Assembly: GCF_017656495.1 (NCBI RefSeq)
Contig: NZ_JACDNS010000010.1
Location: 1-64,000, forward strand
Length of the DNA: 64,000 nucleotides
DNA from: Thermococcus sp.
GTDB taxonomy: Archaea; Methanobacteriota_B; Thermococci; Thermococcales; Thermococcaceae
Reading direction: 5' to 3'
Part shown: in pieces, positions 8,620 to 17,428 of the stretch
Layout: the number at the start of each line of letters is the position of its first letter
Position numbering within the stretch: the stretch's first letter is position 1
Position numbers and translations under genes: made by a program
The notes under the pieces: model-generated
The model's input: only the letters and a program-made list of their open reading frames with translations
What the model was told of the DNA's origin: nothing
Databases searched by the model: none

Positions 8620-9780
8620 TCAGAAATCTTTTAGGATTTCTCTTAAATCTTTTAAAAATCCTTCTAAGTGCTCTTTTTTAACATGAGGCATCATGACGAT
8701 CCTGATGTAGCCTCTGTGAGCACTGATTCCCCAACCTCTCCTTTTAAGCTCCTTTTCAACCTTTTCCAGCTCTTTAGTTCCAAAGGATACTATGTTAAGC
8801 ATAGGCTCCCTGATAAGATATGCCCCATCTAAAGTCTTTATCTGCTCCGCAAACCATCTTGAGAGCTCCATTGCTTCTTTGACAATCTTTTTGTATCCTT
8901 CAAAGCCCAAGTGCTTTAGGAGAGCCCATACTGCCAGAGCATTTGCTCCCGGTCTTGTTCCAGTTATTGTCGCTTGGAATATTTGTCCTCCCGCTAAGTA
9001 TGGAGCGGGAACACTTATTGCATCAATGAATTTCTTTTTTCTGAATATTATTCCTCCAGCAGGAATTGGTGCCATACCCATTTTGTGGGGGTCAATTGTT
9101 ACGCTCTGCACTCCTTTGAGCTTGAAGTCAAAATCCGGCAGATCATAACCCAAAGCTTTGGCAAAAGGTATTACAAAGCCTCCAAATGCAGCGTCAACGT
9201 GAAGAGGAAGTCCGTAATCTTGAGCTAAATCTGAAAGAGCTGGAATGTCATCTACAACTCCCAGACCAGTTGTCCCTGCTATGCCCACAATTCCTATTGT
9301 GTTATCTGTAATTTTACTCTCAACGTCCCTAACATTGACGGAGTAATCCTCATTCAGCTCAGCCCACACCAACTTGACTTTTAACATTTCACTTGCCTTA
9401 AGAAACGAGAAATGTGCGCTCTCTGGCAAAATCAGCTCTGGATTTTCAACATCAGCTATGTTACGAAATGCTCTAACGGCCAAAATATTTGCCTCTGTCC
9501 CTCCAGAGACTATATTTCCATAAGCTTTGTTTAAGTGCAATAAATCTCCGAGCATCTGTACAGTTTCTTCCTCAATTTTTCTGCTCCCAACGTGCAATCC
9601 GGGATCTCCGAGATTTCTATCCATATAAAGGCATATTATCTTTTGAGCAAGGGGATGAGGATAAGTGCACATTGATCCAAGGATTTTACCCGAATCAAAA
9701 GTTAAGTCCTCATTTAATCGCTTTTCAAGTTCGTCAAGCACTTCCTCTTCACTCATCCCTTTTTTTGGAAAAGCTGTCAT
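8620..9780 (-). CDS. mfnA: L-aspartate/L-tyrosine decarboxylase (MfnA family, PLP-dependent)
   Basis: 386 aa, group II PLP decarboxylase. GSMCTYPHPLAQ and NLGDPGLHVGSRKIEEE at the N-terminus are typical of archaeal MfnA; the PLP lysine lies in TIDPHKMGMAPIPAGG and the PLP-phosphate aspartate in LHVDAAFGG. In Thermococcales this enzyme decarboxylates aspartate to beta-alanine for coenzyme A synthesis. That role would complement the pantoate kinase at 60597, although they are not neighbours. ATG 9780 is chosen because AGGTGAG lies 4-5 nt upstream; the longer ORF from 9807 lacks such a site. Confidence 0.85.
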   Translation of the reverse strand: MTAFPKKGMSEEEVLDELEKRLNEDLTFDSGKILGSMCTYPHPLAQKIICLYMDRNLGDPGLHVGSRKIEEETVQMLGDLLHLNKAYGNIVSGGTEANILAVRAFRNIADVENPELILPESAHFSFLKASEMLKVKLVWAELNEDYSVNVRDVESKITDNTIGIVGIAGTTGLGVVDDIPALSDLAQDYGLPLHVDAAFGGFVIPFAKALGYDLPDFDFKLKGVQSVTIDPHKMGMAPIPAGGIIFRKKKFIDAISVPAPYLAGGQIFQATITGTRPGANALAVWALLKHLGFEGYKKIVKEAMELSRWFAEQIKTLDGAYLIREPMLNIVSFGTKELEKVEKELKRRGWGISAHRGYIRIVMMPHVKKEHLEGFLKDLREILKDF

Positions 9781-9814
9781 TACTCTCACCTGCATAGAGT
9801 TGTCCATTATGCGT

Positions 9815-10999
9815 TTAAGCTTTATCCTCCCTAATTTTTCCTAAATACAGTTTGAAGAACTGAGGTGTGGTTATTGCTGTGAGCATTGAAACAATAACTA
9901 TGCTTGCAAACAAGCTCTGGTCAATTAGTCCTTTTTCCAGTCCGAATTTTAGAATTGCAAACTCCAAACTACCTCTCCCACCCATACCAATTCCAACTAA
10001 GAATGCTTTTTTCCAATCAAATCCAAAGATTTTCATACCCAATGAACACCCAATAAGCTTTCCAAAAACTGCGGCTAAGTAGAGAAGTGCAATCATGATT
10101 AAGCTTATTTCGCTCATTGTTGGATTAAACATCAATCCCACATAGATAAAAAATAGGGGGATAAAGAATTCTGTCAGTACAACTTGTAGGTCTTCAATTA
10201 GTTCATTAAGCTTTATTCTGCTTATAACGAGAGGGTCTTTTCTTTCTCTCAGGCGACTTATTGTTAATCCAGCTAAATAAGCTCCAATTATCTGATGAAG
10301 ACCTACTTCTTCAGCTATGATTGCAAGGAGAAAAGTCAAGACAAGTGTGAAAGTAAAGAACACGTTTAAATTGCGCAGTATTCCGTAAAATCTCTTGGAG
10401 CGCTTAAATACAAACTCGGAAATTAACAATACAAGCACTATAAACGCAACTATTTTGGCTGTCAACATTGCAAGCGGAACAAAGCTGAGCTCTCCTCTTG
10501 CAAGCGCTGTGATAATACCGATTAGATAAACAGCTATGATGTCATCAGCAAAAGCAGCTCCCATGAGAATTGAAGATATTTCTCTCTTGACTCTCTCCCT
10601 AACAATCACACCACTCGTGACTTCAATTGCAGTATTTCCCAAAGTTACCCCCACAAATATAGCAGCTGCTAGTCCTTTCCCAAAAGCCATCACTGTTAGG
10701 AAGCCCAAGATAAATGAGAAAGCTACACCTAAAATTGCAACAACTGTGGCTTTTAATTTATTTGCGGCTACGGCGGAAAAGCTGCTTGTAAGCCCCATGT
10801 AGAGCATCATCATCAAAAGTCCAAACTCTGAAAGAACCTTGAGGGGCTCAGATGGAGAAATTATGTGGAGAACAAACGGTCCTAAGATTATTCCTGTTAA
10901 GATGTGGGCTATTATTGGATGAATTTCCTTCTTTTCAAAGAGCCATTCTAGGGTTTTTGCTGCAACAAGAAGTATTGAAAGGTCAAGAATGTACTGCAA
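9815..10999 (-). CDS. CPA2-family monovalent cation/proton antiporter
   Basis: 394 aa with about 12 hydrophobic segments and a KefB/NapA-type Na_H_Exchanger domain. HIILTGIILGPFVL-like glycine-rich helices lie near the N-terminus, and the paired-acid motif is seen in GAAFADDIIAVYLIG (residues about 147-161). It starts with TTG at 10999, preceded by AGGAGGGT. It directly follows the 84-aa membrane protein gene (1-bp gap), so the two are one transcript. Paralogues are the tandem genes at 24393 and 25537. It probably exchanges Na+ or K+ for protons. Confidence 0.85.
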   Translation of the reverse strand: MQYILDLSILLVAAKTLEWLFEKKEIHPIIAHILTGIILGPFVLHIISPSEPLKVLSEFGLLMMMLYMGLTSSFSAVAANKLKATVVAILGVAFSFILGFLTVMAFGKGLAAAIFVGVTLGNTAIEVTSGVIVRERVKREISSILMGAAFADDIIAVYLIGIITALARGELSFVPLAMLTAKIVAFIVLVLLISEFVFKRSKRFYGILRNLNVFFTFTLVLTFLLAIIAEEVGLHQIIGAYLAGLTISRLRERKDPLVISRIKLNELIEDLQVVLTEFFIPLFFIYVGLMFNPTMSEISLIMIALLYLAAVFGKLIGCSLGMKIFGFDWKKAFLVGIGMGGRGSLEFAILKFGLEKGLIDQSLFASIVIVSMLTAITTPQFFKLYLGKIREDKA

Positions 11000-11000
11000 T

Positions 11001-11255
11001 TTAGACCCTCCTGCTCATCAGAGCCATGAAAATCCAGAGAAGCATTAGGATTATTGCAAGAATCACTGCTAAAGTTGCACCTCTCTGAGTCCCAAAGACT
11101 ATTGGAATCGGGCCTATCATTATGACTCCCCCGCTTTCAACTTCAGCTTCTCCGCCTGTTGCTGCCATTAAGGTTCCTATAAACACTAGGAGAAACCCTA
11201 TGAAAATCATTGCTACTCCAGCTATTATTAGAAGCTCTCCTCTCATAGCCATCAT
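11001..11255 (-). CDS. small two-TM membrane protein (DUF131-like)
   Basis: 84 aa with two TM helices (LLIIAGVAMIFIGFLLVFIG and ATLAVILAIILMLLWIFMAL) flanking a short loop with GGVIMIGPIPIVFGT. That loop sequence is typical of the archaeal DUF131 / TIGR00304 family, whose function is unknown. The ATG at 11255 (MMAMRGELL) lies about 25 nt downstream of TTTAAAAAGTT on the minus strand, so the message is probably leaderless. It is co-transcribed with the antiporter 1 bp downstream. The upstream in-frame extension to 11390 crosses the promoter and is not used. Confidence 0.72.
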   Translation of the reverse strand: MMAMRGELLIIAGVAMIFIGFLLVFIGTLMAATGGEAEVESGGVIMIGPIPIVFGTQRGATLAVILAIILMLLWIFMALMSRRV

Positions 11256-11325
11256 GAAATTGTATTTTTGCAACTTTTTAAAGCTTAACCTAAAGATTAT
11301 TAAAGCAAAGCCTGAAAGCTCTATT

Positions 11326-12018
11326 ATGCTGGTAATGGTTGACCTTGATGACACTCTTTGCAACACTTGGGAAGCTGGAAAATATACCATAATCAGACTT
11401 CTTCCTCATCTGTTCAGGAAAAGAAAATTTAAAGCGATGTTTTACATTTTAACTGCTCGTTATAGAGAACTTGAGCAGTCAAGGGAACTTTTAGTATTAG
11501 ATTTGGATAAAATCCTTCAAAGAATTATGGAGAGGGTTTATAGCAAAGTTAAGAAAGAAGACTTGGAAGAAATGATCGAGCTCGTAGATAGAACATTCTT
11601 TTCAAATCTTAAGCTTTTTCCGGATGCTAAGCCTTTTTTGGAAGAGTTGAGAAGAATTGATGCAAAAATAGTTCTTGTGACTGATTCATCAACGTACTGG
11701 CAGAGAAAAAAGCTTGAATATCTTGGCATAAAAGACTATTTCGATGGGATAATAATCAGCGGGGAAACGGGACACAGCAAACTTGATCCCTACAACTTCT
11801 TACTTGCAAGGAGGATGTTCCCGAATGAAAATGAAGTTTATATGGTTGGGGATAGGGACGATACTGATATGAAAGGTGGCAAGGCTGTTGGAGCAACGAC
11901 AATACTCGTAAAGAGAGGATATTTCAAAGGTAAGAGGGCAAAATATGCAGATTACGTTGTCAGGAATTTAACTGAGGCATTAGAGGTGATTAAGCGTGAG
12001 CATGAAAAGCGAGCTTAA
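11326..12018 (+). CDS. HAD-superfamily hydrolase
   Basis: 230 aa. Motif I MVDLDDTLCNT (nucleophile DxD at the N-terminus), motif II VTDSSTYW, motif III SKLDPYN (Lys) and motif IV MVGDRDDTDMKGG are all present, with a helical cap between. These enzymes are Mg-dependent phosphatases of small phosphorylated metabolites. The ORF is open upstream to 11122, but that part is antisense to the DUF131 gene; ATG 11326 or ATG 11335 directly precedes the strand carrying motif I. Its 3' end overlaps the next gene by about 20 bp. Substrate unknown. Confidence 0.82.
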   Translation: MLVMVDLDDTLCNTWEAGKYTIIRLLPHLFRKRKFKAMFYILTARYRELEQSRELLVLDLDKILQRIMERVYSKVKKEDLEEMIELVDRTFFSNLKLFPDAKPFLEELRRIDAKIVLVTDSSTYWQRKKLEYLGIKDYFDGIIISGETGHSKLDPYNFLLARRMFPNENEVYMVGDRDDTDMKGGKAVGATTILVKRGYFKGKRAKYADYVVRNLTEALEVIKREHEKRA

Positions 12019-12616
12019 GAGGAAGGCACTCCATCTCACAGGTTTAACAGTTCCGCTTATGTATCTCATTTTTGGACGGCGTATTACTCTCATTTTTGTT
12101 GCTCTCACCCTTGTGACTTTCTTAGTTCTTGAACCTTTCAGGATAGTTGAACATCTTAGAGACGGAGTTAAAGAAAAGCTTGGCCTCTATGTTGACAGAG
12201 AAATTATCAAGAAGGTTGAGAAAGAAATAGAGGTAATAACTAGAGAACACGAAAAAAGAAGTATCGGAGCTCACATTTACTTTGCTCTTGCGGCACTTAT
12301 AATTGTTTACTTCTTCCCAGAAGATATTGCCATTGGTTCAATTGCTGTGGCGACTTTGGGAGATGCTATTGCAGCTATAATTGGAAAGCCTTTTGGAAAG
12401 CACCGCTTTAAGAATGGTAAAAGCATTGAAGGAAGCTTGGCTTACTTTGTAACGGCTTTACTGATTTTAATTCCTCTAATAGATATCCCTCATGCAATAG
12501 TTGGAGCGCTGGCTGGGACTTTAGCGGAATTTTATGAACTGCCGCCAGATGATAATTTTTCAAACCAATTAGCAGTTGCCATAACACTTTATGTCTTTAG
12601 AACCCTTGCTCTATGA
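11996..12616 (+). CDS. dolichol/phytol-kinase-like CTP-dependent membrane kinase
   Basis: 206 aa, five to six TM helices. KRKALHLTGLTVPL at the N-terminus and the pair TLGDAIAAIIGKPFGKHRF...NGKSIEGSLAYF are the signature of the SEC59/dolichol kinase and phytol kinase family, related to CTP:phosphatidate cytidylyltransferases. In archaea such an enzyme could phosphorylate dolichol (a glycan carrier) or geranylgeraniol. GTG 11996 sits 5 nt after GAGGTGATT; ATG 12002 is an equally possible start. It is translationally coupled to the HAD gene by overlap, which may hint at a shared lipid-phosphate pathway (inference). Confidence 0.72.
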   Translation: MSMKSELKRKALHLTGLTVPLMYLIFGRRITLIFVALTLVTFLVLEPFRIVEHLRDGVKEKLGLYVDREIIKKVEKEIEVITREHEKRSIGAHIYFALAALIIVYFFPEDIAIGSIAVATLGDAIAAIIGKPFGKHRFKNGKSIEGSLAYFVTALLILIPLIDIPHAIVGALAGTLAEFYELPPDDNFSNQLAVAITLYVFRTLAL

Positions 12617-12642
12617 AAAACAAGAAAAAAAGAAAAGGGAAA

Positions 12643-15243
12643 TCAACTAATCGTTACTTCAACAAAAGTGCTGATTGTATCTTCGTCTGTCCACTCTTGT
12701 CCTGGCTCAAGATCATGGACTGCTGGATCATCTGGCAAAGTCTCTACAGCTGAGTCACCAGCGTTTGCACCAGTTATCCATGCAACAATTGCTATCTTTT
12801 CTGGCTTTCCTCCAAGTGCATCCCATGGAATCGCGACTTCAAGTGTTTGCAGACCGTTTGTGCTTCCAGTCCATGCTGCAAATCCAATTTCTTGGAGATC
12901 GTAATACTGCCATCCATTTCCGTCCCAGAGCACAAGTTGCATTGTTTCAATTTTGTCAGTTCCCTTCTCCCCGAAGAACTCGCCGAACCACCAGAAGTAC
13001 AACTCTGCATCAACACCTCTTGTGAACTTAATCTTTCTACCCCATGAATCAACGTCTCCAGTGTATCCTCCGTCCTTATAATCTAGGGCAAATCCATATG
13101 CAATTCTCCATGAGGCTTTGTTTTCAGTTGTCAATGCTATGTAGAGGAAGTTGTCATCGTAATCAACGTATAGTGCCTTGAGATTTGCTCCCTGCTGTCC
13201 AAAGCCTGTTGTGTCTTCATAAACTAATGTTTCTGGACTCCAGTCATCTAAGTTGCCATCAATCTTTTTCGTAAGTTTAGCAGATAGGAGTTCATCTTGT
13301 ACTGCTTCAAAGAATTTCTCAACTTCTCTCTGAATCCTTAACAGTCTTGAATATGCTGCGAATATCTTCAGGCTTCCTCTGAGTTCTAGGTTTTGTATTC
13401 CTATCATATCCTTTCCTTCGTTGAACAATTTAATGCTTTCATTTAGTTCCATTTGGAATTTGGTAATGTTTCCTTGGTACTTAAGTGGAACTTTTGCCTT
13501 TGTCAGATTCTTGAGGAGCTCTTCAACTATTGGATACCTCTTTTCGTAGAGTTTTGGCCACATATATTTACCAAGGTTTATCATATCACTCTGGGTCTTT
13601 ACTGCCTTTCCAATTTCAAGTTCCAATGTGGCAATGTTATTTTCCTCATTGACCTCTTGAATAACATTCTCAGGGTCAACAACTGCTTTGAAGATGTGAG
13701 TTCCCCATGAACCAGGATATTCATAAGTGTATACCAAGCTAACTGAGCCTTCTGCAGAAACGTTTACAATCCACGAGCTGAGAAGTTCATCGTTGTCGTA
13801 GAGCTCAACTTTAACATTCTTTGCGTCAACTTTACCTAAATTCTGAACTTCGACTGTTATGTTCGCTGGTTGCCAGGGTTCTATGTCCAAAACACTTGAG
13901 CTTAGTTTTACAGTTAATTCTGGCTTTGGAATTGGAATTTTAATTACAGCAAAGTTTGAGAGATAATCTTGATCAGTCCAGTCACTTCCATCAACATCTG
14001 GGTCTAGTGGAACAGTATCGACGGCTGAATCTCCACCAAAGCTGCCTGCAACCCACGCTATTATGGCGAGTTCAGACGTTCTTCCCCCTATAGCACTCCA
14101 TGGAATTGCCATTTCAAGAATCTGCAATCCATTTCCACAGGTGGCAGCATAGGTAACAACACTTCCGACATCTTGATAGTCCCAGCCATCTCCGGTCCAT
14201 GTTATGAAGTTTCCACCACCAACCTTATCATTTCCACTGTCATACCAGAAGTAGATTTCATAGTCTACTCCTCTTGAGAATCCTATTTTTCTTCCCCAAG
14301 CATCGGTATCTCCAGTGTAGCCACCATCTTTGACATCAAGCCCAAATCCATAAACGATTCCCCAGCTTGCAGTGTTGTTCGTTGTTAACGCTATGTAGAG
14401 GTACTGGTCATCGTATGAAACATACAATTTGTCAAGGTCTGCACCATCTGGACCATCCAATGTGCTGACTCCAACAAGCTCGTAGTTTTCCCAATCACTT
14501 AGGTTTCCGTCAATGGTCTTTGGGGCTATCTGAATTTCTGCAAGATTTGTGAAGTAATCAGTATCTCCCCATTCATCTCCGTTGAACCAGTCAGCATACG
14601 GTGCATCCAGGCTCTCCATTGCTGGGTCCCATGGCACGGAGCTGACTGCTGAGGAATCTCCTCCACCTGCAATCCAAGCTATCAGTGCGAGCTTTTCTGG
14701 TTTTCCACCAAGTGCTGTCCATGGAATCTTAATCTCCAAAGTTTGAAGTCCAACAGAGGAATCACCGGTATATACAAATCCTGCCCCAACATCTGCTAGT
14801 GCTTTGTAGTCCCATCCTCCGCCAGTCCAAGTAATGAAGTTGTCTGCGGTGATGCCACTGCCACCACTATACCAGAAGTAGATTTCATAATCAATGGCGT
14901 ATCCGTTTCCAAAGCCAATACGTCTTCCCCAGGCATCCATATCCCCAGTGTATCCATTCCCGGTTCCTGGATCAATGTCAATTCCTATTCCATATGCCAA
15001 ATCCCAGCTCTGGGAGTTCCTTGTAGTTATCATTATGTAGAGATACTCTTCATCCCATGCGACATAGAGGCTATCCAGATTTGCTCCGGCAAGACCGTTG
15101 TCGTTAGCTGTAGCTATGTAGTCGAGTGTTCCCCAATCGGTTAAACTTCCATCAAGAACTTTGGTTCCATAAAGTCCACTTACTGCTGGTATCAAACTAA
15201 GTACGAGCAATACAACAATAGCCAAACTTAAACCTTTTTTCAT
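12643..15243 (-). CDS. secreted multidomain DOMON/CARDB carbohydrate-binding protein
   Basis: 866 aa. Signal peptide MKKGLSLAIVVLLVLSLIPA is cut near Gly-Leu-Tyr. Three copies of a DOMON-like beta-sandwich (about 30-235, 250-430, 665-865) share the pattern LTDWGTLD / LSDWENYE / LDDWSPET, then YLYIAL, YGFGLD and WDALGG-type motifs, as in the C-terminal modules of glucodextranases and Thermococcus amylopullulanases. Between repeats 2 and 3 lie a CARDB/APHP adhesion domain (about 435-550) and a helical segment. No glycoside hydrolase domain and no C-terminal anchor are seen. The gene is divergent from 4-alpha-glucanotransferase across a TGM site, so a starch/maltodextrin-binding role outside the cell is likely. 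Confidence 0.75.
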   Translation of the reverse strand: MKKGLSLAIVVLLVLSLIPAVSGLYGTKVLDGSLTDWGTLDYIATANDNGLAGANLDSLYVAWDEEYLYIMITTRNSQSWDLAYGIGIDIDPGTGNGYTGDMDAWGRRIGFGNGYAIDYEIYFWYSGGSGITADNFITWTGGGWDYKALADVGAGFVYTGDSSVGLQTLEIKIPWTALGGKPEKLALIAWIAGGGDSSAVSSVPWDPAMESLDAPYADWFNGDEWGDTDYFTNLAEIQIAPKTIDGNLSDWENYELVGVSTLDGPDGADLDKLYVSYDDQYLYIALTTNNTASWGIVYGFGLDVKDGGYTGDTDAWGRKIGFSRGVDYEIYFWYDSGNDKVGGGNFITWTGDGWDYQDVGSVVTYAATCGNGLQILEMAIPWSAIGGRTSELAIIAWVAGSFGGDSAVDTVPLDPDVDGSDWTDQDYLSNFAVIKIPIPKPELTVKLSSSVLDIEPWQPANITVEVQNLGKVDAKNVKVELYDNDELLSSWIVNVSAEGSVSLVYTYEYPGSWGTHIFKAVVDPENVIQEVNEENNIATLELEIGKAVKTQSDMINLGKYMWPKLYEKRYPIVEELLKNLTKAKVPLKYQGNITKFQMELNESIKLFNEGKDMIGIQNLELRGSLKIFAAYSRLLRIQREVEKFFEAVQDELLSAKLTKKIDGNLDDWSPETLVYEDTTGFGQQGANLKALYVDYDDNFLYIALTTENKASWRIAYGFALDYKDGGYTGDVDSWGRKIKFTRGVDAELYFWWFGEFFGEKGTDKIETMQLVLWDGNGWQYYDLQEIGFAAWTGSTNGLQTLEVAIPWDALGGKPEKIAIVAWITGANAGDSAVETLPDDPAVHDLEPGQEWTDEDTISTFVEVTIS

Positions 15244-15256
15244 TTTGAGTCACCCC

Positions 15257-15354
15257 GGGTGATAAGTGTTCACCCTTGTTGATATATGAGCATAAAATAT
15301 TTATATACCTTTTCGAATATCACTGTTAGTGATAATTATAATGGAGGTGCAGCG
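15257..15354. promoter_or_regulatory. divergent promoters with one TGM (TATCAC-N5-GTGATA) sugar operator
   Basis: TATCAC (15318-15323), five bases and GTGATA (15329-15334) form the Thermococcales glycolytic motif bound by the maltooligosaccharide-responsive regulator Tgr/TrmBL1. A T/A-rich TATA region (about 15295-15309) serves both strands. For the rightward glucanotransferase gene the TGM lies downstream of TATA near the start site (repressing geometry); for the leftward DOMON gene it lies upstream of TATA (activating geometry). GGGTGA (15257-15262) and TCACCC (15270-15275) form a further inverted repeat near the leftward start. GGAGGTG at 15343-15349 is the glucanotransferase ribosome binding site. 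Confidence 0.8.
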
Positions 15355-17331
15355 ATGATAAATTTCATCTTTGGCATTCATAATCATCAGCCCCTTGGGA
15401 ACTTTGGATGGGTTTTTGAGGATGCCTACAACAGATCATACAGACCATTTATGGAAATTCTTGAAGAGTTTCCTTCGATGAAAGTTGCTGTTCATTTTAG
15501 CGGTCCTCTTCTTGAATGGATAAATGAAAATCATCCGGAATATATTGAGCTTTTAAGAAGGCTTGTAAAAAGAGGACAGCTTGAAATAGTTGTTGCAGGT
15601 TTTTATGAACCAGTTTTAGCTGCTATTCCTAAGGAGGACAGAATTGAGCAGATAAAACTTCTCAAAGAATTTGCCAAAAAACTTGGCTACGATGCAAAAG
15701 GCGTATGGCTTACAGAAAGAGTCTGGCAGCCAGAGCTTGTTAAGACCCTTAGGGAGAGCGGAATTGAGTATGTTATTGTTGATGATTATCACTTCATGAG
15801 TGCTGGACTCAGCAAGGAAGAGCTTTATTGGCCATATTACACGGAGGATAGTGGTGAAGTTATAGCGGTATTCCCAATTGATGAAAAACTCCGTTATCTG
15901 ATTCCTTTCCGTCCTGTTGAAAAAACAATCGAGTATCTAGAAAGTCTAGCAGACAATGATCCTTCAAAAGTTGCTGTTTTTCATGATGATGGTGAAAAAT
16001 TTGGAGTATGGCCTGGAACTTACGAATGGGTTTATAAAAAAGGCTGGCTTAGGGAATTCTTCGATGCTATCACAAGCAATGAAAAGATAAACCTCATGCT
16101 GTATTCCGAGTACCTATCAAAGTTCACTCCGAAAGGGCTGGTTTATCTGCCGATAGCCTCTTACTTTGAAATGAGTGAATGGTCTCTGCCAGCAAAACAA
16201 GCAAAACTCTTTGTTGAGTTCGTTGAAAAGCTGAAGAAGAGAGGGGAATTTGAGAGGTATAGAGTATTTGTCAGAGGTGGAATTTGGAAGAATTTCTTCT
16301 ACAAATACCCAGAGAGTAACTTCATGCACAAAAGAATGCTCTACGTCAGTAAACTAGTTAGAAACATCCCAAAGGCAAGAAAATACGTATTCAAAGCTCA
16401 ATGTAACGATGCCTACTGGCATGGTGTCTTTGGTGGGGTTTACCTACCTCATCTGAGGAGAGCAGTTTGGGAAAATATAATAAGAGCACAGAGCTTCGTT
16501 TTCACCGGAAATAAGGTTTTTGATGTTGATTTTGATGGAAAAAATGAAATTATGCTTGAAAATGAAAGCTTCATAGCAACAATCAAGCCTCACTATGGTG
16601 GTTCAATCTTTGAGCTCAGCTCAAAGAGAAAAGCGGTTAATTACAATGATGTTTTAGCAAGGAGATGGGAACACTACCATGAAGTTCCGGAAGCAGCAAC
16701 TCCAGAGGAAGAGGGGAATGAAGAGGGTGTTGCAAGCATTCATGAGCTTGGCAAGAAAATCCCTGAGGAAATTAAACGTGAGCTGGCTTATGACTGGCAG
16801 CTTAGAGCTATTTTGCAAGACCATTTCATACCAACCACAGAGACCCTTGACACTTACCGCCTGGTCAAATATCACGAATTAGGGGATTTTGTTAACCAAC
16901 CGTATGAATTTGAGCTTTATGACAGCGGAGTAAAGCTTTGGCGCAATGGAGGAATTTATGTTGAGAAAAAAGTTCCAGCAAAAGTTGAGAAAAGAATTGA
17001 GCTCACAAATGATGGCTTCCTTGCAAAATACAAAGTTTCACTTGGTGAACCTTACAAAGCTCTCTTCGGAGTTGAAGTAAATTTGGCGGTTCATAGCGTC
17101 ATGGAGAGTCCAGAAGAGTTTGAAGCTGATAGAATACTTGTGAACGACACTTATGGCATTGGAAAAGTTGAGATAGGTCTAGACAGAAGAGTTAGAGTCT
17201 GGAAGTTCCCAATTAAGACGCTTTCACAGTCAGAGAGTGGCTGGGACTTCATTCAGCAAGGAGTAAGCTATACTCTATTATTCCCAATAGAGAAGGAGCT
17301 TGAGTTTGAAATTAAGTTTAAGGAGCTCTGA
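15355..17331 (+). CDS. GH57 4-alpha-glucanotransferase
   Basis: 658 aa, close along its whole length to the T. litoralis enzyme as I remember it. The GH57 (beta/alpha)7 barrel begins at INFIFGIHNHQPLGNFG; the nucleophile is Glu121 in WLTERVWQPE and the acid/base Asp212 in VFHDDGEKFG (E123/D214 in T. litoralis). A C-terminal beta-sandwich follows from about residue 390. It transfers maltooligosaccharide chains, making cycloamylose and longer dextrins during cytoplasmic maltodextrin use. ATG 15355 has a strong GGAGGTG site; the 23-residue upstream extension runs across the operator and is rejected. Expected to be induced by maltodextrins through the TGM. Confidence 0.95.
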   Translation: MINFIFGIHNHQPLGNFGWVFEDAYNRSYRPFMEILEEFPSMKVAVHFSGPLLEWINENHPEYIELLRRLVKRGQLEIVVAGFYEPVLAAIPKEDRIEQIKLLKEFAKKLGYDAKGVWLTERVWQPELVKTLRESGIEYVIVDDYHFMSAGLSKEELYWPYYTEDSGEVIAVFPIDEKLRYLIPFRPVEKTIEYLESLADNDPSKVAVFHDDGEKFGVWPGTYEWVYKKGWLREFFDAITSNEKINLMLYSEYLSKFTPKGLVYLPIASYFEMSEWSLPAKQAKLFVEFVEKLKKRGEFERYRVFVRGGIWKNFFYKYPESNFMHKRMLYVSKLVRNIPKARKYVFKAQCNDAYWHGVFGGVYLPHLRRAVWENIIRAQSFVFTGNKVFDVDFDGKNEIMLENESFIATIKPHYGGSIFELSSKRKAVNYNDVLARRWEHYHEVPEAATPEEEGNEEGVASIHELGKKIPEEIKRELAYDWQLRAILQDHFIPTTETLDTYRLVKYHELGDFVNQPYEFELYDSGVKLWRNGGIYVEKKVPAKVEKRIELTNDGFLAKYKVSLGEPYKALFGVEVNLAVHSVMESPEEFEADRILVNDTYGIGKVEIGLDRRVRVWKFPIKTLSQSESGWDFIQQGVSYTLLFPIEKELEFEIKFKEL

Positions 17332-17362
17332 TTTTCTTAAAACTTTATAAATTTTAAAACAA

Positions 17363-17428
17363 AACGGCCGATGATGGCTGTCTTTCGGGCCCTGACCTTA
17401 TGATGAGGGCCCTCCTATCTGAGGCTTT
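17363..17428 (+). ncRNA. C/D box sRNA overlapping the 3' end of ttuA in antisense
   Basis: Box C ATGATGG (17371-17377, last base off consensus), guide, D' CTGA (17392-17395), 3-nt spacer, C' ATGATGA (17400-17406), a 12-nt guide (17407-17418) and D CTGA (17419-17422). A short terminal stem GCC/GGC (17367-17369 with 17423-17425) closes it. TTTATAAA at 17345-17352 is a suitable TATA box. The RNA lies in the convergent gap after the glucanotransferase gene, and its C' box is the complement of the last Ser-Ser-stop codons of ttuA. Guide targets were not identified. Confidence 0.75.

Noticed and set aside
12643-15243. Amylopullulanase or other glycoside hydrolase
   Set aside because: Only the non-catalytic DOMON and CARDB modules are present; no GH13 or GH57 motifs.
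15286-15354. N-terminal extension of the 4-alpha-glucanotransferase
   Set aside because: It runs across the TATA box and TGM operator; GGAGGTG directly precedes ATG 15355, where the known enzyme begins.
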